A DNA stretch of 64,000 bases from Virgibacillus_F flavescens (GCF_050574275.1 NZ_CP192260.1:1-64000); one strand, 5' to 3'; shown: positions 22,340-30,199, numbered from the stretch's first letter. Made by a program: numbers and translations. The notes: generated from the sequence alone by a model not told the origin.

Positions 22340-22781
22340 GTAGTTGACACAATCTCTAGACTGCGACGAAACTTTAGGTTTAATTCCATTGCTGCCATCC
22401 AGGATCACTGCGGGCGGATGCTTTCCGCGGGCACGGCTTCAGTCTCCTCGAGAAAACCACTCTGCGGGGCCTTCAGACTCGTGCTGTTCCCGCAGGAGTC
22501 ACCGCCCTCCATTCACCTGGACTGGTAAAGTTGTTTATGTCTTAGTTTCCTTTGTAAACTATTGCATTCTGAAAGAGATATAGCTATCGAGTGTGGATCG
22601 GAACCTTATAAATCCATGGTATCAAACTCTAATCTAGAGATTGGAAGCGGATGGCAGTCGACTCCTGCGGGAGGCTCACCAGCCGCCCTAAGGTGCGCGA
22701 CTGCCATCTGCGGAAATCTCTTTGCTGTCATATCGCAGCATTCCCAAAGTGGTATGTTATTTCGCAGTATCCATCAACTAC
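22340..22781 (+). repeat. Composite non-autonomous element, copy B
   Basis: The cleanest copy, 442 bp. The left end is gtagttgacacaat...actgcga and the right end is gcagtatccatcaactac, an imperfect terminal inverted repeat. The first palindromic module is at 22388-22520 and the second (ggcagtcgactcc ... gcgactgcca) at 22644-22713. No reading frame in it looks coding. It fills most of the gap between the SDR gene and recX. Confidence 0.78.
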
Positions 22782-22878
22782 GACAAAAGTAACTAGTAGC
22801 ATGTTTTAGAAATAATCAAGTGTAAAATAGTTTATTTGCATTATTTATATTTTTTATGTGCGAAAGTGAAGTTGTTAG

Positions 22879-23688
22879 TTACTCAATTTCTTCCTCGAGA
22901 AAACGATTAATCATATCGATTGCAAATCCTTTGCGATATAGACCTTCTTTCACTTTATTTCGCAATGCACGTCCAGTTAACTTTTGTCTGTGTTTTCTCA
23001 ATAACTTTTCTCCATGTTGGGTAATAGCTTCCCATTCAGCATCATCATCTTTTTCATCACCAAGTTCAGTAATAGATTCTTTTATTACATCATGCTGAAA
23101 ACCCTTTTGCATCAGAGTAACTTGAAGCTGTTGTACTTGCTTCTTAAAGGAATCCTTACCTTGTTTATTCATTTTTTTATCCATCCACTTTTGGATTTTC
23201 TCCATTTGTATATCAAATGTATATTGTTCAACTGCCTTATCAGCAGTTGCAGCTGAAACACCTTTTTCCATCAGTTCTCTTTTTACCAGCATCGGACCTT
23301 TAATAGAAGTACTTATTCGAGTTCGAACGAAAGAATCAGCAAACATGGAGTCATCCAGTAAACCTTCAGATGTTAACCGGTCAATAATTTGTTTAATATG
23401 TTCCTCATCCACTTCTTTCTTAACTAAATAATCATGAATTTCTTTATTTGTACGCATTCGGTAGCTTAAAAAGTTAATAGTAAGGGTATATGATTTATGT
23501 AGATCATCTTTTTGGATAAGTGTATCAATTGTTGAATCATCGAGTTCAAGATTTTTTTGAAGTTTATACTCTATTAAGAGTGCTTCATCTACACTAAATC
23601 CATAGTTTTCACCTTGACCATCATCCAAAAAGATATTATAACGATTCTTACGTTTTTTCTGCACGGTGATACGGCTAATTTTTTTCAA
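22879..23688 (-). CDS. recX: RecX, regulator of RecA
   Basis: 269 residues, close to the B. subtilis length of 264. It has the three-helix RecX repeats (for example SYRMRTNKEIHDYLVKK, EEHIKQIIDRL, GLLDDSMFADSFV, GPMLVKRELMEKG). It modulates RecA filament formation. TTG 23688 is preferred to the upstream ATG 23721 because GGGGAG lies 7 bases ahead and the protein then begins KKISRITVQK, which matches the family. Adjacent and divergent to yfhF as in B. subtilis. Confidence 0.9.
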   Translation of the reverse strand: MKKISRITVQKKRKNRYNIFLDDGQGENYGFSVDEALLIEYKLQKNLELDDSTIDTLIQKDDLHKSYTLTINFLSYRMRTNKEIHDYLVKKEVDEEHIKQIIDRLTSEGLLDDSMFADSFVRTRISTSIKGPMLVKRELMEKGVSAATADKAVEQYTFDIQMEKIQKWMDKKMNKQGKDSFKKQVQQLQVTLMQKGFQHDVIKESITELGDEKDDDAEWEAITQHGEKLLRKHRQKLTGRALRNKVKEGLYRKGFAIDMINRFLEEEIE

Positions 23689-23767
23689 TATATTATTCTC
23701 CCCTTTTTTTAATAATAACATGAAATTTTTAACCTATCACCAACGTAAGAATCCAAAACTTGCGTAT

Positions 23768-24197
23768 AATAATAAAAGCGAAGGCGACTGGTCAGAAGCG
23801 GACGCATAAGCAAGAGACCGAAATCGCCCGGTTTTGGCGTTGAAGTGTCAATTGCTTATGACGGCAGCTTCTAGGAGCCGCAGCTGGATAATAATAAAAG
23901 CGAAGGCGACTGGTCAGAAGCGGACGCATAAGCAAGAGACCGAAATCGCCCGGTTTTGGCGTTGAAGTGTCAATTGCTTATGACGGCAGCTTCTAGGAGC
24001 CACAGCTGGATAATAATAAAAGCGAAGGCGACTGGTCAGAAGCGGACGCATAAGCAAGAGACCGAAATCGCCCGGTTTTGGCGTTGAAGTGTCAATTGCT
24101 TATGACGGCAGCTTCTAGGAGCCGCAGCTGGATAATAATAAAAGCGAAGGCGACTGGTCAATGATGTATAAAGTCGCTTGGAGCCGCAACTTGGAAT
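23768..24197 (+). repeat. Tandem array of the R4 hairpin repeat, 122-bp period
   Basis: Three units in tandem with an exact 122-base period (AAAAGCG at 23774, 23896 and 24018) plus a shortened fourth starting at 24140. Units 1 to 3 appear almost identical; one seen difference is GAGCCGCAGC versus GAGCCACAGC. Each unit is a long hairpin with arms such as GCATAAGCAA / TTGCTTATG. The fourth unit keeps both ends but has lost its core. The array lies between the divergent recX and yfhF genes. It is not a CRISPR array. Confidence 0.9.
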
Positions 24198-24240
24198 ATA
24201 ATAGTAAATATGATAATACGTATTGATTGGAGTGTTTGAA

Positions 24241-25164
24241 TTGAATATCTTAATTACAGGTGGAACAGGGTTTGTTGGATCTCGTTTAACTGAATCTTTA
24301 ACGAAAGAAGATCATCATGTTTACATATTGACCCGCTCACCGCAAAATCATGAGGATACAGCACTTGTCACATATATCCCGTTTGATTACTATGTACGTG
24401 ACCTCCCGACAATTCATACAGTGATCAATCTTGCTGGAGATACACTATTTGGCTATTGGTCAACTGAAAAGAAAACAAAAATCATGAAAAGCCGAACAGA
24501 AGTAACTCAGCACGCTATTGGAATGATGCAGCAAATGGAAAAGAAGCCTGACGTGTTTATTAGTGCTTCTGCAGTCGGATTTTATGGATCAAGTGAAGAT
24601 GTTATCTTCACAGAAAACACAACTGATCATGGCGATGACTTCCTTGCAAGCGTTGCAGTTGCTTGGGAGAAGACAGCCATGCAAGCTGCTGACGAACTAA
24701 AGATTCGTACTGTATGTACTCGTTTCGGAATTATTATGGGTGAAAAAGGGGCATTACCTTATATGACCATGCCGATTAAAATGTTTGCTGGAGGTAAGAT
24801 TGGTACAGGAGAACAATGGATGTCGTGGGTTCATGTGGAAGATGTTGTTAACTCCATCATTTTCTGTATGCACAATGGACATATTGAAGGTCCAGTAAAT
24901 GTTACAGCTCCTAACCCTAAACGTAATAAAGAATTCACTAAAACTTTAGCGAAAGTATTAAAAAGACCGTATTGGTTTACCACTCCTTCGCCTGTTATAA
25001 AAACGGCAATTGGAGAAATGAGTCAACTTTTAATAAAGGGACAGTATGTACTTCCACGAAAATTACAGGAGGAAAATTATCAATTCTCTTACCCCAATCT
25101 GGAAGAAGCATTGCGGGCAATTAACCTTCATAAAAAGCCGCAAAAAAAAGCGAAAAAAGATTAA
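24241..25164 (+). CDS. yfhF: YfhF-like NAD-dependent epimerase/dehydratase family protein
   Basis: 307 residues of the TIGR01777-type extended SDR family (relatives of SulA/YfcH). The N-terminal NAD(P) motif is TGGTGFVG at residues 6-13. Also seen are SASAVGFYG and GEQWMSWVHVEDVV, plus the C-terminal domain with RPYWFTTP and LPRKLQEENYQFSYP, all typical of the family. TTG 24241 is taken as start because TGGAGTG is 6 bases upstream and the protein then starts MNILITGGTG as in B. subtilis. Substrate unknown. Confidence 0.88.
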   Translation: MNILITGGTGFVGSRLTESLTKEDHHVYILTRSPQNHEDTALVTYIPFDYYVRDLPTIHTVINLAGDTLFGYWSTEKKTKIMKSRTEVTQHAIGMMQQMEKKPDVFISASAVGFYGSSEDVIFTENTTDHGDDFLASVAVAWEKTAMQAADELKIRTVCTRFGIIMGEKGALPYMTMPIKMFAGGKIGTGEQWMSWVHVEDVVNSIIFCMHNGHIEGPVNVTAPNPKRNKEFTKTLAKVLKRPYWFTTPSPVIKTAIGEMSQLLIKGQYVLPRKLQEENYQFSYPNLEEALRAINLHKKPQKKAKKD

Positions 25165-25198
25165 AAAAATGATTCACATTTTCATTAAATCCGTGTAA

Positions 25199-25204
25199 TA
25201 TAAT
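25199..25204 (+). promoter_or_regulatory. Consensus -10 box ahead of the structured leader
   Basis: TATAAT 7 bases before the proposed RNA start. The -35 region (TTCACA at 25173-25178, 20-base spacer) is poor, so promoter strength is uncertain. Confidence 0.5.
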
Positions 25205-25210
25205 AGCAAT

Positions 25211-25377
25211 GATAAATAAATGATAAAGGGAAGGCAAATGGTGCGCCACCAGTGTTTACTGGTTCTAGTGGGTTCGATTCCCACCCCGAATTTTTGTTGA
25301 TCGCTAACTAAAAATTCGAGGGTGGGGCACGCCAGGCTTTTTCAAGATACCCACCTTAAATAGAGGAGGGTATTTTT
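25211..25377 (+). ncRNA. Structured 5' leader with cloverleaf-like fold and tRNA T-arm mimic
   Basis: About 165 bases between a TATAAT box and the GNAT gene. Pairings read by eye: a closing helix GTGC-G-CCACC (25241-25250) with GGTGG-G-GCAC (25321-25330); hairpin ACCAGT-gttt-ACTGGT; hairpin GTGGG-ttcgatt-CCCAC (25268-25284), identical to a tRNA T-arm; and hairpin CGAATTTTTG.../...CTAAAAATTCG. The 3' strand of the T-arm can instead extend the last hairpin (CCCACCC with GGGTGGG), so two mutually exclusive folds exist. I do not recognise it as a known riboswitch; a regulatory leader is an inference. Confidence 0.55.
25347..25377 (+). promoter_or_regulatory. Hairpin that hides the ribosome binding site, with U tract
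   Basis: ATACCC-a-CCT-taaatag-AGG-a-GGGTAT followed by TTTT and then the ATG at 25378. The right arm is the Shine-Dalgarno sequence GAGGAGGG. The same hairpin could act as an intrinsic terminator because of the U tract. It is the natural output element for the structure upstream. Confidence 0.65.
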
Positions 25378-25935
25378 ATGCTAAAAAAGCGTGATTTACA
25401 TGAGGTCCCTGCATTATTTGATTTACTGAAACACCCTGAAGTGTTTCCATTTGTACGGCATAAAGCAGATACTAGTGATGAATTTTATTTCATTACAAAA
25501 CAAGTGATGGAAGCAGAAGAAAAAGGGGAATTAATTTCACGTACTATTTTAGATGAATTTCATCAGCCGATTGGCACTATTAATTTGTATGATATACAAC
25601 AGCAACACGGATTTTTAGCAACATGGATTGGTAAACCCTATTTCGGCAAAGGCTATAATAAAACGGCGAAAGATATGTTTTTTGAAGAATTGTTCTTTCA
25701 ACAGAATATTTCCGGTATCTTCATGAAAATACGTAAAACAAATGTACGATCCTTAAAAGCAATTTTAAAAATCCCTTATGTCGCGCTAGGTAATGCTCTT
25801 TTTCCTGATGTGTATCAAGCGATTAACCAGGAAAATGATATCTATGAGTTATTTGTGATCTCAAAGGAACAATATATGGCTTATAATCAGTTTCTTTCAC
25901 CTGAACTTGCAGAAGGTGATGAAGAGGTTTCCTAA
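25378..25935 (+). CDS. GNAT-family N-acetyltransferase
   Basis: 185 residues of the RimJ/RimL-like GNAT type (Acetyltransf_3). Seen are the N-terminal MLKKRDLHEVPALFDLLKHPEV helix, ISRTILDEFHQPIGTINLYDI as the central strands, and WIGKPYFGKGYNKTAK, which corresponds to the acetyl-CoA pyrophosphate loop (Q/RxxGxG/A), then KTNVRSLKAILK. The acceptor substrate is unknown. Translation would depend on opening the hairpin that buries its ribosome binding site. yfhE follows after 56 bases. Confidence 0.82.
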   Translation: MLKKRDLHEVPALFDLLKHPEVFPFVRHKADTSDEFYFITKQVMEAEEKGELISRTILDEFHQPIGTINLYDIQQQHGFLATWIGKPYFGKGYNKTAKDMFFEELFFQQNISGIFMKIRKTNVRSLKAILKIPYVALGNALFPDVYQAINQENDIYELFVISKEQYMAYNQFLSPELAEGDEEVS

Positions 25936-25991
25936 TCCATGTATATTCTGCCTAAAAATTTGCCACCCTATAAATAGAAAAGAGGGATCAG

Positions 25992-26126
25992 ATGAAAGGC
26001 AATTCAAAAGGCGAAAATCGAACACTTGGTAATTTAAGCAAAACACAAGAAGTACTTTATCAGAAAGAATTCAAACGTGCCGATAGTATTTATCAACAGA
26101 ATACCCAGAAAAACAGCCGATCTTAA
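25992..26126 (+). CDS. yfhE: YfhE-like small protein
   Basis: 44 residues, MKGNSKGENRTLGNLSKTQEV..., ending QQNTQKNSRS. The core LSKTQEVLYQKEFKRAD is the signature of the YfhE family of tiny Bacillus proteins, and the gene lies next to yfhF as in B. subtilis. The start has AGAGGGA ahead. The terminator begins within its last codons. Function unknown. Confidence 0.85.
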   Translation: MKGNSKGENRTLGNLSKTQEVLYQKEFKRADSIYQQNTQKNSRS

Positions 26127-26148
26127 CAACTAATCGGCTGTTTTTTTA
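26111..26148 (+). terminator. Terminator after yfhE
   Basis: AACAGCCGAT...ATCGGCTGTT followed by seven T; the left arm overlaps the end of the yfhE coding sequence. Confidence 0.9.
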
Positions 26149-26159
26149 AATTTGATTTA

Positions 26160-26332
26160 TTATCCACATAACTGTGTTCATGCTGTGGATAATCGCATTA
26201 AAAAGGCAATACAAAAGCCTCTTTTATACACACCGAAATGTGAACAACTTATTTACAACTTGTTAATAATGTGTATAACCCTTGAGATTATTGTTAATAA
26301 GCAACTTCGATTGTGTATAACTTTGTGGATGA
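26160..26332. promoter_or_regulatory. Cluster of six DnaA boxes
   Basis: Five sites fit the TTWTNCACA consensus and one has a single mismatch. TTATCCACA is at 26160-26168. On the other strand are TGTGGATAA at 26184-26192 and TGTGTATAA at 26270-26278 and 26312-26320. TTATACACA is at 26224-26232, and TGTGGATGA at 26324-26332 carries the one mismatch. The stretch between the yfhE terminator and the next gene holds no reading frame and is AT-rich. This is the density seen in origins and in the DnaA-box clusters that titrate DnaA. Confidence 0.72.
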
Positions 26333-26350
26333 TTTCAAGTTGTTAAACTA

Positions 26351-26379
26351 GAAAGATAAGGCACAAGCCTTATCTTTCT
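26351..26379 (-). terminator. Stem-loop after the ABC permease gene
   Basis: GAAAGATAAGG-cacaag-CCTTATCTTTC, a perfect 11-bp stem; the T-run on the minus side is weak. Confidence 0.6.
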
Positions 26380-26392
26380 CCTTCTTCTTCAC

Positions 26393-27094
26393 CTACTTTT
26401 TTATACCAACAGTTATATTACGTATTAATAACCAGGTGATTCCATAAAGGAAGATGGTAATGCCAGCTAATTGATAGAAAAATACTAAACTCAAATTTTC
26501 CACTATTTCTATAACGAAATCGGTTAAATAACCACCAGTAAACACGATTAATAATCCAGCGAATAAGACCGAAATAAAAATGCCTCCACCTGCTAAACCA
26601 TATTTATAAAATAATAACCCAACTCCATACATCACGGTTAGAAAGAAAAACATCGTTATCGAATCAATAATTACTCTGTTTATCCACGTATCGTCAACTA
26701 ATAGAGCAAGATATAAAAATCCAAATGTGTCAAAAGATAATTGATTTGTTAAAAGCAAAACAACTTCCTGTATGATATTTGCTAGTAAAGCTTTTACAAA
26801 TGCCAGCCCCATAAAAAATATTCCCAAACTGATAAAGTAGTTTTTTCTTGTAGCACCCATTTTAATGGAAAATGGTATAGATTCTTTCACAGTGATAAAA
26901 CCAAATATTGAACAATAAATTGCCATTGCAAACGTCAGGCTAAAATTCATATTTACTTCACCAACATCTAGCAAAACATAAGTAATTACAATTGTTCCCA
27001 CTAATGATGCCACTAATATCGCCCAAAAAATCATGAAGGATCTTTTTGAGTCTGCTACAAAAAAATAAAGTAAGCCTTTAATTTGTCTATCCAT
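26393..27094 (-). CDS. ABC-2 type membrane protein of a YtrA-like operon
   Basis: 233 residues with six hydrophobic segments (about 17-38, 48-68, 90-115, 120-150, 160-190, 200-225) and no soluble domain. It starts 2 bases after the ATPase gene with GGGGGG as ribosome binding site, so it is the membrane partner of the ATPase at 27097. The operon order regulator-ATPase-permease is that of ytrA-type GntR systems, which respond to cell-wall antibiotics in B. subtilis. Substrate not predictable. Confidence 0.78.
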   Translation of the reverse strand: MDRQIKGLLYFFVADSKRSFMIFWAILVASLVGTIVITYVLLDVGEVNMNFSLTFAMAIYCSIFGFITVKESIPFSIKMGATRKNYFISLGIFFMGLAFVKALLANIIQEVVLLLTNQLSFDTFGFLYLALLVDDTWINRVIIDSITMFFFLTVMYGVGLLFYKYGLAGGGIFISVLFAGLLIVFTGGYLTDFVIEIVENLSLVFFYQLAGITIFLYGITWLLIRNITVGIKK

Positions 27095-27096
27095 CT

Positions 27097-27954
27097 TTAA
27101 GCCCCCCTTTTTCCCTCTGTTAAATGAATCATTAATTCCTGAATTGGAATTCCTTCAGCTTTAAGTCCTGCTGCTTGGACTTCATCCTTTTCGCAGTATG
27201 CAAATGCTGTCATCATACCCGCAAACTTTTTCTTATTAATTATTGTTTTATTGGTACAAAATGCTTCAACCTCGTCTACTGTTCCAGTAATTGCGCATGT
27301 CTTGGTCCGTAATAGATCAGTCTCTTCTCTCAAGACTAAGTTACCGTCCTGCATAATCAATACCTCTTCAAAGAGAAGACTTACTTCATCAATCAAATGG
27401 GTCGAGAATATGATGATTCGTTTTTCTTTTTCATATTCCTCCAGTAATATTTCATAAAATCTGCGTCTAGCAGCTGCATCTAAACCGATATATGGTTCAT
27501 CAAAAATCGTTATCGGAGCCTTGCTTGAAAGCCCTACTATAATTCCTAGGGCAGAACCCATCCCTTTTGACAGTGTCTTCACCTTTGATTTTTTATCAAG
27601 ACTATATACATCAATCAACTCCTCAGCAAGCGCCTGATCCCATGTAGGATAAAACATGGAGTAAATTTTTAGTACATGTTTAATCGATAAATCTTTTTTA
27701 AAATTGTTATCTTCTTTAATTAAGCAAATGGATTCCGTTAATCGCTGATTATCGAACGGATTTTCATTATCAATTCTGATATCACCACTTGAAGCCAAAA
27801 TATGTCCTGCAAGAATTTCCATAAATGTCGTCTTCCCTGCCCCATTTCGACCGAGCAATCCATATATTTTGGGCTCCGTTAGAGAAAATGAAATATTGTC
27901 GAGCGCATACTTACTTTTATACTTTTTCGATAAATTTTTCACGTTAATTTCCAT
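27097..27954 (-). CDS. ABC transporter ATP-binding protein
   Basis: 285 residues. Walker A is GRNGAGKTTFME, Walker B is ITIFDEPYIGLD, and the signature appears as a degenerate LSKGMGSALG (usually LSGG). ATG 27954 was chosen because AAGGAGG lies 6 bases ahead; the gene overlaps the gntR stop by 11 bases. The C-terminal 80 residues resemble the variable domain of YtrB/BcrA-type ATPases. Partner of the membrane protein at 26393. Confidence 0.88.
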   Translation of the reverse strand: MEINVKNLSKKYKSKYALDNISFSLTEPKIYGLLGRNGAGKTTFMEILAGHILASSGDIRIDNENPFDNQRLTESICLIKEDNNFKKDLSIKHVLKIYSMFYPTWDQALAEELIDVYSLDKKSKVKTLSKGMGSALGIIVGLSSKAPITIFDEPYIGLDAAARRRFYEILLEEYEKEKRIIIFSTHLIDEVSLLFEEVLIMQDGNLVLREETDLLRTKTCAITGTVDEVEAFCTNKTIINKKKFAGMMTAFAYCEKDEVQAAGLKAEGIPIQELMIHLTEGKRGA

Positions 27955-28318
27955 TTTCATCCTCCTTATTAATCATTTCAACTAATTCTTTCTTTTCAAT
28001 ATGCAGCTTTTTTGCTTCCTCCTTAATAGGTAAAATAAAATTTTCATAAAATGTTTCCTGGCGTTTTCGAATTAGAATTTCTCTTGCATTTTCTGTCACA
28101 AACATCCCTACACCCCTTCGTTTGTATAAGATATTCTCATTTACAAGTTCATTAATCCCTTTCGCAGCAGTTGCTGGATTAATTTGATAAAAGCTTGCAA
28201 ACTCATTCGTTGAAGGGACTCGTTCCATCGATTTGATATTTTCATTAATAATGGAGTCTTCCAGTTGTTCCTTAACCTGCATAAATATTGGTTTATTTTC
28301 ATCGAGTGAATTTTTCAT
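27944..28318 (-). CDS. GntR-family regulator, YtrA subfamily
   Basis: 124 residues. The winged helix spans about residues 8-75 (PIFMQVKEQLEDSII, RVPSTNEFASFYQINPATAAKGINELV, ILYKRRGVGMFV). The short helical C-terminal tail has no effector domain, as usual in YtrA proteins, and would serve dimerisation. ATG 28318 follows GAGGAG. It is the first gene of the operon, and a perfect palindrome overlaps its promoter, so autorepression is likely. Confidence 0.9.
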   Translation of the reverse strand: MKNSLDENKPIFMQVKEQLEDSIINENIKSMERVPSTNEFASFYQINPATAAKGINELVNENILYKRRGVGMFVTENAREILIRKRQETFYENFILPIKEEAKKLHIEKKELVEMINKEDENGN

Positions 28319-28339
28319 CTTCAACTCCTCAGTTAATTG

Positions 28340-28388
28340 GTTAGTTACTTATGTAACTAACTATATAACTAGTTGTTTCTAAAGTCAA
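28340..28388 (-). promoter_or_regulatory. Promoter and operator of the gntR-ABC operon
   Basis: On the minus strand TTGACT (28383-28388), a 17-base spacer and TATAGT (28360-28365). A perfect inverted repeat GTTAGTTAC-N4-GTAACTAAC (28340-28361) starts inside the -10 box and covers the start site. This is where a YtrA-type repressor would bind. Confidence 0.8.
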
Positions 28389-28404
28389 TAAAATTTGTAA
28401 AAAT

Positions 28405-28434
28405 AAAAAAGCTCACGTCTGGTGACATGAGCTC
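28405..28434 (-). terminator. Terminator after the ComEC-like gene
   Basis: On the minus strand AGCTCATGTC-acca-GACGTGAGCT followed by a T run; overlaps the stop codon. Confidence 0.85.
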
Positions 28435-29302
28435 ATCCTTTGTACAATCCACTTGCAGGACCTTTTTCAGTCCAAATGTAATATTCTTTTCCATTAGTAG
28501 ATATTGTAATATTTCCAAATACTGCTGTAGAAAAGATGGATGCATCCACTTTGTAAAGATTTTCAATTACTCGGTCTACCGGATGACCATAATCATTTTG
28601 CTTGCTGTATGTTAGGATGGCGACTTGCGGTTTCACTTTTTCCAGAAATTCTTTGGAAGAACTTGTTCGACTGCCGTGATGGGCCACCTTTAATACTTCG
28701 GCTTGCAGATCTTCTATTTTTGTTAATACTTTCTCCTGTTTTTTCTCAATATCACTCATAAAGAGAAAATCCATTTTGTTGTACGTCACTTTTAGCGCAA
28801 TTGAAGATTCGTTGTTACTTCGAAATGGTTCATACGTATTTAAAACACGAATCTCCAATGATGGATCAAGCTTTATCATTTGGTCTTTTTTAGCAATCTC
28901 GACAGGTATATCCTGCTTCGCAATTTGTCCGAGATATTTGCGGTACGTTTTTGTTGTGTAAAGTTTGCCTGAATCCATAATTTTTTCGATTTTAAACGAT
29001 TTCATAACTTTAGAAAGACCACCAATGTGGTCAATGTCTGGATGCGTTACGATAAGTAAATCAATTTTATTAATCTGCTGCTTTTTGATGAAATTTACTA
29101 TGTCTTTACCTGATTCAGGCGTACCACCGTCAATTAATATGGTTTTATCAGCAGGTGTCTCAATTAAAATACTGTCTCCTTGCCCAACATCAATGAAATG
29201 CACATCCATGTTGGGCAGCTGTTGCCCATGAATGGTATTGCCAGGAAGTAAAACAAGTATAAAACAAACTAATATAACGCTATACCATCTAATATTCCGC
29301 AT
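28433..29302 (-). CDS. Secreted metallo-beta-lactamase-fold hydrolase, ComEC C-domain-like
   Basis: 289 residues. An N-terminal hydrophobic segment (residues 6-25) looks like a signal peptide or anchor. Then comes the MBL fold as in the C-terminal domain of ComEC/Rec2: HFIDVGQGDSILIETP, ILIDGG, THPDIDHIGGL (HxDxDH metal motif), FLFMSDIE and VLKVAHHGSRTSSS. It has no ComEC membrane channel. Relatives act on nucleic acids or nucleotides at the cell surface, which is a family inference. ATG 29302 has AAGGATG ahead and leaves proper spacing. Confidence 0.85.
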   Translation of the reverse strand: MRNIRWYSVILVCFILVLLPGNTIHGQQLPNMDVHFIDVGQGDSILIETPADKTILIDGGTPESGKDIVNFIKKQQINKIDLLIVTHPDIDHIGGLSKVMKSFKIEKIMDSGKLYTTKTYRKYLGQIAKQDIPVEIAKKDQMIKLDPSLEIRVLNTYEPFRSNNESSIALKVTYNKMDFLFMSDIEKKQEKVLTKIEDLQAEVLKVAHHGSRTSSSKEFLEKVKPQVAILTYSKQNDYGHPVDRVIENLYKVDASIFSTAVFGNITISTNGKEYYIWTEKGPASGLYKG

Positions 29303-29359
29303 GAACAACATCCTTCGTTTTTAATTACTTACCCAGGCGAATTTGACCACAATCTATTG

Positions 29360-30000
29360 TAGTAGTTGATACACAATTCCACTATACTGCGACGTAAATT
29401 TATTACCAAGAAATGTTCTAAAGCCGCCGTCCAGGATCGCTGCGGGCGGATGCTTTCCGCGGGCACGGCTTCAGTCTCCTCGAGAACCCCACTCTGCGGG
29501 GCCTTCAGACTCGTGCTGTTCCCGCAGGAGTCACCGCCCTCCACTCACCAGGACTGGTAAAGCTGTTTATGTCTTAGTTCTTACTCGTTACTAGTGCATT
29601 CTGAAAAAGAAATAGCTACCGAGAATGCACTTTATATATTCGTAAAGTCCACATTTTTGTCTAGAAATTTTTGTCGCTGGCAGTTAACTCCTGCTTGAGG
29701 AAAGTCATGGTCACTGGAAAAGAGATAGATCTATAAAATTTATTTCTCACTTTTAACTAAGCATCTTCGAATATACGAAGACTCCTGTGGGAACAGCGCG
29801 AGCTGAAGATCCCGCAGGAAAGCGGTTTTTGCTTATCCGAGGAAGCTGAAGCCGTGCCCACGGAAAGCGAAGTATATTCGAAGATGCGAAAATAGATTCA
29901 CATATTTCGTACTACACACAACTTTTTCAGTGGCCACCTACAACGGCACAAGTAGGCTCATCAACAGCCCTAAGGTGCGCGACTGCCATCAGCGGAAATG
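29360..30000 (+). repeat. Composite non-autonomous element, copy C (interrupted)
   Basis: The left terminal repeat (agtagttgatacacaat...actgcgac) starts at 29360, and the first palindromic module lies at 29422-29552. The second module begins at 29687 (ggcagttaactcctgc) and resumes only at about 29965-29995 (gcgcgactgccatc). The 227-bp MITE-like element at 29709-29935 lies between the halves. The right terminal repeat is too decayed to place. Between 30000 and the clpE terminator I see nothing else. Confidence 0.7.
29709..29935 (+). mobile_element. MITE-like element R3, copy 1 (nested)
   Basis: 227 bp with terminal inverted repeats (GGTCACTGGAAAAG on the left, CTTTTTCAGTGGCC on the right). 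Inside is a second inverted repeat GCATCTTCGAATATAC / GTATATTCGAAGATGC and a GC-rich core with GACTCCTGTGGGAACAGCGC. No coding capacity. Inserted in the second module of composite copy C. Confidence 0.72.
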
Positions 30001-30199
30001 ATAAAACCTTGTCAAGTAACATGTTTCAATTGCTAAAGAACTATAATTGATTACATATATCAAAAACTTCTGCGAAAGTTGAGTTACTTTACTATTATAG
30101 TTTTCACAAATTGTTTTCAATTATGAGCAGCATTTAAAATTTATTAGAACAACTAGTTAATATCTGCATCTAGACTGGGCTATTCATATTTTACAAACA

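Noticed and set aside
23768..24197. CRISPR array
   Set aside because: The whole 122-base unit repeats without unique spacers, no Cas genes are near, and single units occur elsewhere as dispersed repeats.
25240..25290. A tRNA gene suggested by the T-arm sequence
   Set aside because: No acceptor stem, D-arm or anticodon arm can be placed around it in normal order; only the T-arm is tRNA-like.
25230..25335. Fluoride riboswitch or T-box leader
   Set aside because: The GGC...GCC start and the GGGTGG block resemble parts of these, but the conserved pseudoknot and the specifier/AGGGTGGNACCGCG elements are missing and the downstream gene does not fit.
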